Source: Gammaproteobacteria bacterium
Lineage (GTDB): Bacteria > Pseudomonadota > Gammaproteobacteria > UBA6429
NCBI GenBank assembly: GCA_030635835.1
Contig: DAOVYB010000038.1
Location: 1 to 11,413, forward strand
DNA: 11,413 nt
Reading direction: 5' to 3'
The notes below the pieces were generated by a model. The model saw only the letters and a list, made by a program, of their open reading frames with translations. It did no database searches and was not told the DNA's origin. Shown here piece after piece: positions 1 to 8,199 of this stretch. The translations under genes were made by a program, and so were the position numbers. Numbering within the stretch: position 1 is the stretch's first letter; every line of letters starts with the position of its first letter.

Positions 1-341
1 CGTTGGTAAAAGCCATCCAGACAGATACCAACGAAGCGGTAGCTTCAATGGAACAAAGTACATCAGAAGTGGTTCAGGGTGCGCAACTGGCACAGGATGC
101 GGGTCAATCGCTTGAAGAGATTGAAAGTGTATCAATGCATTTAGCTGAACTTATTCGAACAATTTCTGATTCAGCAAAACAGCAAGCGAGTGCAGCAATT
201 AATATTTCTGACACCATGAACGTTATTCAGGAAATTACTACTCAGACATCAGCCGGTACAAACGAAACCGCGGCATCGATTGGTAACCTTGCTGAATTAG
301 CAAATGAATTACGTAACTCTGTTGCAGGCTTCCGTTTATAA
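1..341 (+). CDS. pilJ: PilJ-type methyl-accepting chemotaxis protein, C-terminal end (partial)
   Basis: This is the last ~113 residues of a receptor whose 5' part lies left of the window; bases 1-2 finish a split codon and TAA is at 339-341. The visible part is all heptad-rich helix full of Ala, Ser, Thr, Glu and Gln, as expected for the descending arm of a chemoreceptor signalling hairpin. It starts with VKAIQTDTNEAV and ends with LAELANELRNSVAGFRL, which I recognise as the PilJ carboxyl end. Glu/Gln pairs within it could be methylation sites for the PilK/ChpB pair encoded downstream. There is no NWETF-like C-terminal tether. PilJ is an inner-membrane receptor that controls the ChpA kinase in twitching motility. 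The assignment rests on the tail sequence and on the neighbours pilK-chpA-chpB-chpC; the sensor and membrane parts are not visible. Confidence 0.9.
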   Translation, partial: LVKAIQTDTNEAVASMEQSTSEVVQGAQLAQDAGQSLEEIESVSMHLAELIRTISDSAKQQASAAINISDTMNVIQEITTQTSAGTNETAASIGNLAELANELRNSVAGFRL

Positions 342-363
342 GTTGCAGGCTTAAGCCTTCAAC
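321..363 (+). repeat. 11-bp direct repeat plus near-perfect palindrome at the pilJ 3' end
   Basis: The 11 bases gttgcaggctt occur at 321-331, inside the last pilJ codons, and again at 342-352, just after the stop codon. The second copy is the left arm of a 22-bp near-palindrome (342-363) in which 10 of 11 base pairs match. A real hairpin would have to open a few central bases as its loop. No T-run follows, so it is not a classical intrinsic terminator. It may be an mRNA-processing or stabilising hairpin between pilJ and pilK, or a small local duplication. The pattern is directly visible; any function is a guess. Confidence 0.45.
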
Positions 364-400
364 TGTATATCGGTGTGATCATGAAGATGAGAGTCTGTTG

Positions 401-1324
401 GTGATTCAAGCTCAGGAGAACAAAGTGCCTCAAACTCTTTGGCAGTTAAATGAACTGATGCCAATGAGTGATGACGAGTATGCTTTATGGTTGGCTTTGC
501 TTGAAGAGCGAACCGGCATTACTTTACCCGAGTTACGCAAAAGTTTTTTATTATCGAAGCTTTCTATTCGTATGCAAGAGCTTGGTATAAATGAATACAA
601 AAGTTATTTTGCTTATGTCACGCATGGTAAAGCTGGCCGTGTTGAATGGGAAACTCTGGTAGACAGACTCACCGTACATGAAACTCGTTTTTTTCGTGAT
701 ACTCAGGCCTTATCGTTAATTAAACAGACCTACCTTGAAACACTGAATTTTAAAAATAATAGCCCTAACATTCATATATGGAGTGTTGGGTGTGCAACAG
801 GTGAAGAACCGTATAGCTTGATGATGTATATAGATAAATACATGACCGATAGAAATGAAAAATGTTATTTGGCTGTTACTGCCTCAGACATTAGTCATGA
901 TGCATTAGCTGTGGGGAAAAAGGCACAATATCATCGTAATAGATTTACTAATGTGCCGATTGAATACATTAGTAATTATATGGAAAAAGTTGATAAAGAA
1001 CATTACCTTGTTAACGAATCTTTACGAAAACGAATTTGTTTTAACCGACTTAATTTACTTAACATTGAGAATAGTTCGGTCGGCAAAATGGAAATTATTA
1101 TTTGCCAGAATGTTCTTATTTATTTTAAACGTGAAACTCGCTTAATGATTATAAACCAGCTTGTCGAACACCTTGTGCCAGGTGGATTATTAATTTTAGG
1201 TGCTGGTGAAATAACGAGTTGGCAACATTCTGAAATGAGTTCTATGAAATATGATGGTGTTTTAGCTTTTCAACGAAATCATACTGAGCCTGGAGATATT
1301 CAAAAGCCGAGGTATGACGCATGA
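401..1324 (+). CDS. pilK: PilK, CheR-type chemoreceptor glutamate methyltransferase
   Basis: It transfers methyl groups from S-adenosylmethionine to glutamates of the PilJ receptor for sensory adaptation in the cytoplasm. About 307 residues. An N-terminal helical CheR domain (about 20-100) ends in LTVHETRFFRD (90-100), the counterpart of LTTNETYFFRE in classical CheR. The methyltransferase domain has SVGCATGEEPYS (128-139), the SAM-binding motif I of CheR, and CQNVLIYF (235-242), matching the family CRNVxIYF block with Gln for Arg. The start is uncertain: no in-frame ATG exists before 458, so the choices are TTG at 398 and GTG at 401. I chose GTG because a purine-rich GAGAG (389-393) sits seven bases before it. 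The stop overlaps the chpA ATG in ATGA (1321-1324), which suggests translational coupling. Position between pilJ and chpA supports PilK over a flagellar CheR. Confidence 0.9.
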   Translation: MIQAQENKVPQTLWQLNELMPMSDDEYALWLALLEERTGITLPELRKSFLLSKLSIRMQELGINEYKSYFAYVTHGKAGRVEWETLVDRLTVHETRFFRDTQALSLIKQTYLETLNFKNNSPNIHIWSVGCATGEEPYSLMMYIDKYMTDRNEKCYLAVTASDISHDALAVGKKAQYHRNRFTNVPIEYISNYMEKVDKEHYLVNESLRKRICFNRLNLLNIENSSVGKMEIIICQNVLIYFKRETRLMIINQLVEHLVPGGLLILGAGEITSWQHSEMSSMKYDGVLAFQRNHTEPGDIQKPRYDA

Positions 1325-4300
1325 GTACCGTTGATACAAATACGTTGCAATGGGTAAAGTCGGAAATTGATGAAACCTTAAAGCAGGCACAGACTTCACT
1401 TGAAGCTTATGTTGAAGACACTGCCGATGAATCACAAATGCGTTTTTGCATTAACTATTTGCACCAGGTTCATGGAACATTGCAGATGGTGGAGCTTCAT
1501 GGCGCTGCATTAGCTGTAGAGGAAATGGAAAAACTCTCTCAGGCTATTTTTGATGACAAAGTAAATAATAAAGACGATGCTTACGAAACATTAATGCGTG
1601 GTATTTTACAAGTGCCGGATTACCTGGAGCACTTGTTGGCAGGCAACGCAGATATGCCTGTGGTGTTATTACCGTTATTAAATGATATTCGCGCAGCCAG
1701 GAATGAAGCGTTGTTAAGTGAAGGTGCATTATTTACACCAGATTTAAGTATAGCTGCCCCGGCAGCAGTATTTAAAGTCACTAGTGGTGAAGAAGGTGGT
1801 TTATCTGCACTTGCTCGCAAGTTACGACACAACTATCACCTTGGTTTATTATCCTGGTTCAAAAATAAAAATCCTAAAGCCGGTTTACAAAAAATTGCAG
1901 ACGTTATTACTGAGCTAACTAAAACTGCTGAGTCTGATGAAGCACGACGAGTCTTTTGGATAGCCAGCGGCCTGGTTGAAAGTTTAAAAGATGATGGTGT
2001 TGATACAAGTGTTGCCGTAAAAATGTTATTGGGACATGTTGATCGTCAAATTAAAAAAATTATTGATGAGGGTGAGTTAGCACTTGATGGAGCTCCACCT
2101 GAAGAATTAGAAAAAAACTTACTTTATTATGTTGCGACTTCAACAACATCGGGTGAGTTCACAAAAGATATTAAAGAAGCCTTTAGTCTTAAAGATATAA
2201 TGCCAGATACGCAGGCAGTGGAACAAGCGCGTGCGGATCTAACTGCACCTAATGCAGCGTTAATGGAAACGGTATCTTCAGTAATTATTGAAGATATTAA
2301 TAAAATTAAAGACAATCTTGATGTGTTTGTTCGTGCTGATGATAAGGATGTCTCTATTCTTGAGGATGTTCACACTTCTCTTACGCAAATGGCCGATACA
2401 CTTGCAATGTTAAATTTAGGTGTGCAACGTGAAGCGGTATTGAAACAAGCTGAAGTAATTAACGATATTGTTGGCAATAAGTTAGCTGTCGATGAGTCAG
2501 AATTAATGAATGTTGCGGCTGCAATGATTGCTGTTGAAAATTCATTGAGTGAAGTATCAACCGCTAAAGCAGCTTCAACAATTGAAGTTGAAGAAGGTGT
2601 TGATGCAGGTGATGCTGCACTTGCACAGATGCAGGGTGCTGAACAGAACAAATTAATGCATTCTGTTTTAGATGAAGCAAAGGTTAATTTAGCAAAAGTT
2701 AAAGATGCCTTAACTGAATTTAGCCAGGATAATGAACAACGTGATCAACTAAAATCTATTCCCGCATTACTTGAACAAATTCAAGGTAGCTTAATGATCT
2801 TATCGTTAAACGATGCGGCAAACTTGCTAACGTTAACGAACAATTATATTCGCAGCAAACTTATTAAAGAAACTATTCCTCCTTCGTTAGACGACATGAA
2901 CAACCTGGCTGATGCAATTAGTAGCCTCGAATATTACATGGAATCGATGATGGGAAGCTGGGGACAGCCAGAAGCTATTCTTAATGTTGCTGAGCAAAGT
3001 TTACAATCTTTAGGTATTGATACTAAAGAAGTTGCTGAAGTAGAGGCGGAAGAAAATGTTGAAGCGGTTGAAGAACTTTCTGAAACAATAAAAGAAGAAC
3101 CAGCTGTTGTTGAAAGTAGCGATGAAGAAGAATCAGAGCTTACAGCGGGTTTAGAGCTTTCTCTTGAAAGTGATGATGCTGGCGATGCTCTTGACATTTC
3201 GACAGATGAATTATCATTGGATGATTTAAGCCTGGAATTAACAGATGCTGTATCACCAGCAGAAGTTGATGAAAATGAAATTAATCTTGAAGAGGTAACA
3301 TTAGATGAAGGCCTTGATTTCGGGCTGGAGAACGATAGCTTTGCCTCAGAAGAAGTTTTAACCGATGATTTAACCATAGAACCCGATCTTGAGCTTACAG
3401 ATGATGCTATGACAGCACCACCTGCGGTAGATATAGAATCGTTACAAGAAGCACCTGCAATCAAATCAGAACCAGTTAAAGAACCTTCTTTATTAGATGA
3501 CACGATTGATGACGAGATTATTGAAATCTTTATGGAGGAAGCAGAAGAAGCTTATGAGACTATCTCCGAACTTCTTCCGATGTGGACAGCAAATACAACG
3601 AATGATGATCCTTTAAAAGAAATACGGCGCGCATACCATACTTTAAAAGGTAGTGGTCGATTAGTGGGGGCTATTGATCTTGGAGAGTTTGCCTGGGCAT
3701 TTGAAAATATGCTTAACCGTGTACTCGATAATACAATTAAAGCGAGTGCTGAATTACTTGAATTGATGAACATAGGTAAACAAGCTTTACCTGAACTGTT
3801 TGAATTATTTAAAGTTGGTGGGAAGCCAGGTCAAAATATTTTAGTACTAATGGAATATGCTGATGCATTAAGTCAGGGAAAACCGATAAATATAATAGCT
3901 GCAGAAAGTGAAGATATTGCTGTAGAGCCTGAAACTGAAATAGAACCTGCAGCCGAAATAGAGCCTGCAGCTGAAATAACGCCGGAACCAGAGATAATTC
4001 CAATAGATGTTGAAGAAGAGGTCTCGGTTGAGATTGTTTCTGAGGAACCGCCGCCTGTAGATATTGATGCCACATTACTCGATATCTATCGTAAAGAAGT
4101 TGCAACGCATAGTCATTCTCTTAAGCAATACATCGCAGATTGGAATGATGGTAAAACAGAAGCGAATCAGGTTTTACTACGTGCCTTACATACTTTAACC
4201 GGAAGTTCACGAACTACAGGAGTGCAATCATTAGCTGTAGTTTGTAGTAGTTTTGAACATTATGTAAAACATTTACAGGACATTGAGGTTGCACTGCCTC

Positions 4301-7089
4301 AGGTTGCAATAATTCAATTAGATAATGTTATTACATTAATAGAACAAACAGTTGATTGCCTTGATCAACCTGGTGCCAAGTTACCTGAATATGAAACACT
4401 GTTATCTTTTATTGAATCTTTACCAAGAGACGTTACTCCTGAAGTAAGCGCAGTCAAAGTTGAAGAACCTGTTGTTGAAGCTGCTCCTTTAGCCAATTAT
4501 GATGAAGAATTACTTGAGATTTTCATTGAAGAAGGAACAGAGATTCTTGATGAAAGCGATCAAATCATACATGACTGGATATCAGATCCAAAAGATCATA
4601 AGTTGGTAGAAGAGTTACAGCGCCAGCTTCATACCTTAAAAGGTGGTGCTCGTATGGCGGGTATTGCAGAACTAGGTGATTTGGGTCATAGCATTGAGTC
4701 ATTATTAACAGCTGTTGTTGATGGTCATATGCAACCATCGAAATCCATGTTTGAACTTATACAACGTGCTCAAGATCGTTTAGTACAAATGTTAGAACTG
4801 GTGCAAGATAACAAAGGTTTAACTGCAGCGACAGACCTCATTAATGAAGTTGATAACATGCTGCAAAATCGTGACAGTTTTGATGTGTTAGAAGTTTCTG
4901 ATGACATAACAGCAGAAACTCATCTTGATGAAGTTAGTGAAGTTAGTGAAGTTTCTACAATTGAAATTTCTGAGCTTGAAGAGCTTGAGTCTGAACTTCG
5001 AAATAGCCTGGATCTTGAAGAATCAATAACAATTCCGGATTTCGAGCTACCTGAAGCTGTAGAAGAAGTTATTGAGCTAAGTGTTGATGATCAAGCGGAA
5101 AATGAAGGTGTTCCTGAAATAGCGAAAGACAATATTATTTCGCTGGATCTTCATGAGCAAAATATAAAGGAAACACCAGTACAGGATATCACGCCTGAAA
5201 ACCCCGAGACTAACTTAGCAACAGAAGACGAACATGAACGACGTAAATCTGGACGTACTCAAGTTGAACAAGTTCGGGTACGTGCAGATCTTTTAGATAA
5301 CCTGGTAAATTTTGCGGGTGAAGTCAGTATCTATCGTTCGCGTCTGGAACAGCAAACAAATAATTTCCGTTATAACATTACAGAATTTGATGACACGGTA
5401 AATCGTTTACGTGAACAATTACGTCAATTTGAAATTGAAACAGAAACTCAAATTGAATATAAAAATGAAGAAACATTAAGTTCTGCTCAGGAAAATTTTG
5501 ATCCATTAGAAATGGATCGTTTTACAACAATGCAACATTTATCACGCGCCATGATGGAATCATTAGGCGATTTGGATAGTTTACGTGGCATTTTGAATAA
5601 CTTAACTCGTGAGTCAGAAACGCTTTTATTACAACAGTCGCGTGTAAATACAGATTTACAAGAAGGTTTAATGCGTACGCGCATGGTACCGTTCTCTGGA
5701 CAAGCGGCACGCCTGCGTCGCATTGTACGTCAGACATGTGGTGAGCTCGGTAAACATGCTGAATTGCATTTAGAAGGTGTGGATACAGAATTAGATCGCT
5801 CGGTTCTTGAACGAATTATCTCTCCAATAGAACACATGTTACGTAACGCGGTTGCTCATGGCATAGAAACACCTGAAGAAAGAAAAAAATCAGGAAAAGC
5901 AGAAGAAGGTAATATTCATTTTTCAATTTCAAATGAAGGTTCAAATATTCTCATTAGAATTAAAGATGATGGTGCGGGCATTAATCTTGGTGCTATTCGC
6001 GAAAAAGCGATATCAAAAGGTTTAATTACAGCGGATGCTAATGTTAATAAAGAACAGTTGCTGGAAATGATCATGCAGTCTGGTTTTAGTACCGCAGAAT
6101 CGGTTAGTCAAATTGCGGGTCGTGGTGTTGGCATGGATGTTGTAAATACTGAAATCAAGCAACTTGGTGGTGTTTTTAATATTGATACCGAACAAGATAA
6201 AGGCACAACATTTACTGTTAGCTTGCCACTCACATTGGCAATATCAAGAGCCTTAATGATTACTGTCGCTGACGATACCTATGCAGTACCTCTTTTGAGT
6301 GTAGAAGGTGTTGAACGTATTACTGCCGGAAAAATTAAAGAAATAATGGCGGCAGAGAATCAGGTTTATAATTGGGTTAATGAAGATTATCAATTTATGC
6401 ATCTTGGTACGGTCATGGGTATCAATGAAATGAAATTAACAGATGATGATCAACAGTACCCAATGTTGATGGTTAGCAGTGGTGAACACAGGGCTGCAAT
6501 TTTAGTTGATGCATTATTAGGTAGTCGAGAAATTGTTGTGAAATCTGTTGGACCACAACTGAGTACTTTGAGAGGCATTTCGGGTGCAACAGTTTTGGGT
6601 GATGGTAGCGTTGTTTTAATCGTTGATTTAGCGATGTTAATCCGCCTTGCTGCAACTTCAACAAATATAGAAGCTGTGACGCCGCTCGCAGTAGTGCCTG
6701 AAAAAGAAGAAGATACTACACCTGTGGTTATGGTTGTGGATGACTCCATCACCGTGCGTAAAGTGACAACTCGTTTATTAGAGCGACATGAAATGAAAGT
6801 TGTTGCGGCTAAAGATGGTGTAGATGCTTTGGCTCAGTTACAGGAAGTTATTCCTGACATTATGTTACTCGATGTGGAAATGCCAAGAATGGATGGCTTT
6901 GAATTAGCGACTAATATGCGTAATGATGAGAAACTAAAAAATATTCCTATTATTATGATTACATCACGTACAGGTCAAAAACATCGTGATCGTGCAGCTT
7001 CAATTGGTGTAAATATTTATATGGGTAAACCGTTTACTGAAACTGATTTAATGGACAATATAAATCTGTTAACAGGGCAAGATTTATAA
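1321..7089 (+). CDS. chpA: ChpA, multi-phosphotransfer hybrid chemotaxis histidine kinase
   Basis: Central kinase of the pilus chemosensory system; it autophosphorylates and passes phosphate to PilG/PilH-type regulators. 1922 residues, shorter than my recollection of Pseudomonas aeruginosa ChpA (about 2470). The start ATG follows GAGGT (1309-1313). Order: an N-terminal Hpt-like module with LHQVHGTLQMVEL (H48); helical, apparently degenerate modules at about 150-270, 330-400 (H351) and 450-560 (Glu485 at the expected His position); an acidic linker (565-725); three clear Hpt domains with HTLKGSGRLVG (H773), HTLTGSSRTTG (H957) and HTLKGGARMAG (H1104), separated by acidic linkers (about 861-912, 1037-1058, 1180-1315). 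The CheA core follows: dimerisation P3 (about 1317-1450), ATPase with N-box HMLRNAVAHG (N1509), G1 DDGAG (1549-1553) and G2 GRGVGMD (1600-1606), then the CheW-like P5 (about 1640-1780). The C-terminal receiver (1800-1922) has D1807/D1808, phospho-acceptor D1851, T1881 and K1903, all intact. Confidence 0.96.
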   Translation: MSTVDTNTLQWVKSEIDETLKQAQTSLEAYVEDTADESQMRFCINYLHQVHGTLQMVELHGAALAVEEMEKLSQAIFDDKVNNKDDAYETLMRGILQVPDYLEHLLAGNADMPVVLLPLLNDIRAARNEALLSEGALFTPDLSIAAPAAVFKVTSGEEGGLSALARKLRHNYHLGLLSWFKNKNPKAGLQKIADVITELTKTAESDEARRVFWIASGLVESLKDDGVDTSVAVKMLLGHVDRQIKKIIDEGELALDGAPPEELEKNLLYYVATSTTSGEFTKDIKEAFSLKDIMPDTQAVEQARADLTAPNAALMETVSSVIIEDINKIKDNLDVFVRADDKDVSILEDVHTSLTQMADTLAMLNLGVQREAVLKQAEVINDIVGNKLAVDESELMNVAAAMIAVENSLSEVSTAKAASTIEVEEGVDAGDAALAQMQGAEQNKLMHSVLDEAKVNLAKVKDALTEFSQDNEQRDQLKSIPALLEQIQGSLMILSLNDAANLLTLTNNYIRSKLIKETIPPSLDDMNNLADAISSLEYYMESMMGSWGQPEAILNVAEQSLQSLGIDTKEVAEVEAEENVEAVEELSETIKEEPAVVESSDEEESELTAGLELSLESDDAGDALDISTDELSLDDLSLELTDAVSPAEVDENEINLEEVTLDEGLDFGLENDSFASEEVLTDDLTIEPDLELTDDAMTAPPAVDIESLQEAPAIKSEPVKEPSLLDDTIDDEIIEIFMEEAEEAYETISELLPMWTANTTNDDPLKEIRRAYHTLKGSGRLVGAIDLGEFAWAFENMLNRVLDNTIKASAELLELMNIGKQALPELFELFKVGGKPGQNILVLMEYADALSQGKPINIIAAESEDIAVEPETEIEPAAEIEPAAEITPEPEIIPIDVEEEVSVEIVSEEPPPVDIDATLLDIYRKEVATHSHSLKQYIADWNDGKTEANQVLLRALHTLTGSSRTTGVQSLAVVCSSFEHYVKHLQDIEVALPQVAIIQLDNVITLIEQTVDCLDQPGAKLPEYETLLSFIESLPRDVTPEVSAVKVEEPVVEAAPLANYDEELLEIFIEEGTEILDESDQIIHDWISDPKDHKLVEELQRQLHTLKGGARMAGIAELGDLGHSIESLLTAVVDGHMQPSKSMFELIQRAQDRLVQMLELVQDNKGLTAATDLINEVDNMLQNRDSFDVLEVSDDITAETHLDEVSEVSEVSTIEISELEELESELRNSLDLEESITIPDFELPEAVEEVIELSVDDQAENEGVPEIAKDNIISLDLHEQNIKETPVQDITPENPETNLATEDEHERRKSGRTQVEQVRVRADLLDNLVNFAGEVSIYRSRLEQQTNNFRYNITEFDDTVNRLREQLRQFEIETETQIEYKNEETLSSAQENFDPLEMDRFTTMQHLSRAMMESLGDLDSLRGILNNLTRESETLLLQQSRVNTDLQEGLMRTRMVPFSGQAARLRRIVRQTCGELGKHAELHLEGVDTELDRSVLERIISPIEHMLRNAVAHGIETPEERKKSGKAEEGNIHFSISNEGSNILIRIKDDGAGINLGAIREKAISKGLITADANVNKEQLLEMIMQSGFSTAESVSQIAGRGVGMDVVNTEIKQLGGVFNIDTEQDKGTTFTVSLPLTLAISRALMITVADDTYAVPLLSVEGVERITAGKIKEIMAAENQVYNWVNEDYQFMHLGTVMGINEMKLTDDDQQYPMLMVSSGEHRAAILVDALLGSREIVVKSVGPQLSTLRGISGATVLGDGSVVLIVDLAMLIRLAATSTNIEAVTPLAVVPEKEEDTTPVVMVVDDSITVRKVTTRLLERHEMKVVAAKDGVDALAQLQEVIPDIMLLDVEMPRMDGFELATNMRNDEKLKNIPIIMITSRTGQKHRDRAASIGVNIYMGKPFTETDLMDNINLLTGQDL
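3937..3990 (+). repeat. 18-bp tandem repeat coding an EIEPAA linker in ChpA
   Basis: Three adjacent 18-base units begin at 3937, 3955 and 3973. The first two differ at only two bases; the third keeps gaaata and then diverges. They encode EIEPAA, EIEPAA and EITPEP in the acidic, proline-containing linker between the Hpt domains centred on H773 and H957. Units of 18 bases keep the frame, so copy number could change without breaking the kinase. Such linkers usually act as flexible spacers between phosphotransfer domains. Confidence 0.75.
4930..4956 (+). repeat. 9-bp tandem repeat in the last ChpA linker
   Basis: Three in-frame 9-base units: gaagttagt at 4930 and 4939, then gaagtttct at 4948. 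They encode EVS-EVS-EVS within the acidic linker between the last Hpt domain (H1104) and the kinase core. This looks like replication-slippage expansion of a low-complexity spacer. Confidence 0.65.
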
Positions 7090-7190
7090 ATAGTCGCATT
7101 TGCTATTCATCTACATACAGAGCTCAATACAGACAATTAAGATATTTTTAATTAACAGGTACTACAACGCATTTATTTCCTCCCCCTAAT
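7090..7190 (+). other. chpA-chpB intergenic gap with no visible SD sequence
   Basis: These 101 bases hold no open reading frame of note. An AT-rich palindromic patch sits at 7135-7155 (AATTAA on both sides of gatattttt-like sequence), with no convincing -35/-10 pair. The last bases before the chpB ATG are pyrimidine-rich (tttcctccccc, 7176-7186), the opposite of a Shine-Dalgarno sequence; the nearest purine match, CAGGT at 7156-7160, is about 30 bases from the start codon. No T-tailed hairpin is seen after chpA, so read-through into chpB is likely. Confidence 0.5.
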
Positions 7191-8189
7191 ATGATGCAAA
7201 ATGAAACTGACAATATACGCATTGCCATTACATCTGATTCCATCAGCCATCGAAATTATTTACAAAAATCGATGGAGCAGAGTGGAATTCAGGTTGTATT
7301 AAACGAATCGTTGACTGAAAAATTTATGAACAAGCTGGATACTATCGAAAGTGATGTCGTACTTTTTGATGTGGAAGCAATAGAAGATGAACATCTTGAA
7401 TATTTGGATCAATTATTAGAACAATCAAAAATCCCGATCATTATTAATGATGTATCTGCATTGACTTTAAATGAGCCAAAAGCATCATTGAAATGGAACA
7501 GTAAATTATTAAAAAAAATCGCAGATATAACCGGAAGAAATAATTGGGATGAAAACTTCTCAGTTATAAAATCTAAAAAGGATAATGTTTCATTAAAAAA
7601 TAATAATCAGGGTGACTTAGCAAAAAATGTCTGGGTCTTAGGTGCTTCATTAGGTGGGCCTGATGCACTTAAACGTTTTTTATCTGAAATTCCTAAAGAT
7701 GTACCCGTTGCTTTTATTGTTGCGCAACATTTGGGTGAAAACTTTGTTTCATTACTTGCTGAGCAATTAGATCGTTATGCTGAATTTAGCGTTACAGTGC
7801 CTAAAGAGGGGCATGTTATTCGGCATCATGAAGTACTTGTTGCCCCAACGGATAAACGTTTGGTTATAAATCCTATTGGTGCTGTTGAATTTGAAAATAT
7901 TACAAAAACAACAAATTATACGCCGTCGATAAATGATGCAATTAGTGATGTAGCAGTACGTTATAAAAATAATGCTGGTGCGATTATATTTAGTGGCATG
8001 TGTGATGATGGCGTTGAAGGATGTAAAGATTTAGTTTCTAAAGGTGGCCATGTTTGGTTACAGAGTTCTGACAGTTGCGTGATAAGCGCAATGTCAGAGA
8101 GTGTGGCAAAAAAAGTTCCGGTAGATTTTAGCGGAACACCTGAAATCCTGGCAAAGCAACTTGTGTCTTTATATAAGAACACACACTGA
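7191..8189 (+). CDS. chpB: ChpB, CheB-type receptor methylesterase with degenerate receiver
   Basis: It removes methyl groups from PilJ-type receptor glutamates, opposing PilK. 332 residues. The C-terminal esterase domain (about 145-330) has GASLGG (151-156, nucleophile S153), AQHLGENF (H180) and GMCDDGVEG (D273), the CheB Ser-His-Asp triad; the second Gly of the usual GMGxDG is Cys271. The N-terminal part (9-120) looks like a receiver fold but is degenerate: the acidic pair is S15-D16, D60 in VVLFDVEA remains at the acceptor position, and the usual Thr is replaced (IIINDVS). It is therefore probably not regulated by standard phosphorylation. The start is the first of two adjacent ATGs; the frame upstream is open only to 7152 and has no other start codon. 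There is no Shine-Dalgarno sequence. Gene order supports ChpB over a flagellar CheB. Confidence 0.92.
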   Translation: MMQNETDNIRIAITSDSISHRNYLQKSMEQSGIQVVLNESLTEKFMNKLDTIESDVVLFDVEAIEDEHLEYLDQLLEQSKIPIIINDVSALTLNEPKASLKWNSKLLKKIADITGRNNWDENFSVIKSKKDNVSLKNNNQGDLAKNVWVLGASLGGPDALKRFLSEIPKDVPVAFIVAQHLGENFVSLLAEQLDRYAEFSVTVPKEGHVIRHHEVLVAPTDKRLVINPIGAVEFENITKTTNYTPSINDAISDVAVRYKNNAGAIIFSGMCDDGVEGCKDLVSKGGHVWLQSSDSCVISAMSESVAKKVPVDFSGTPEILAKQLVSLYKNTH

Positions 8190-8192
8190 GGT
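8188..8192 (+). promoter_or_regulatory. Ribosome binding site deciding the chpC start
   Basis: GAGGT overlaps the last bases of the chpB TGA stop (8187-8189) and lies seven bases before the ATG at 8200. It favours this ATG over the longer in-frame TTG reading from 8161, which would overlap chpB and lacks such a site. It suggests reinitiation or coupling after chpB. Confidence 0.75.
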
Positions 8193-8199
8193 AATAATT

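Noticed and set aside
2934..3503. 189-residue open frame on the minus strand, very rich in Ser
   Set aside because: It is the complement of the acidic Glu/Asp/Ser linker of chpA. Antisense of GAA/GAT-rich sequence gives a Ser-rich shadow; it has no domain and no ribosome site.
3809..4105. Minus-strand open frame rich in Gln and Leu
   Set aside because: Shadow of the chpA linker repeats; no start context and no recognisable domain.
8161..8199. Longer chpC starting with TTG at 8161
   Set aside because: It would overlap chpB, adds residues unlike CheW, and lacks a ribosome site, while ATG 8200 has GAGGT at the right distance.
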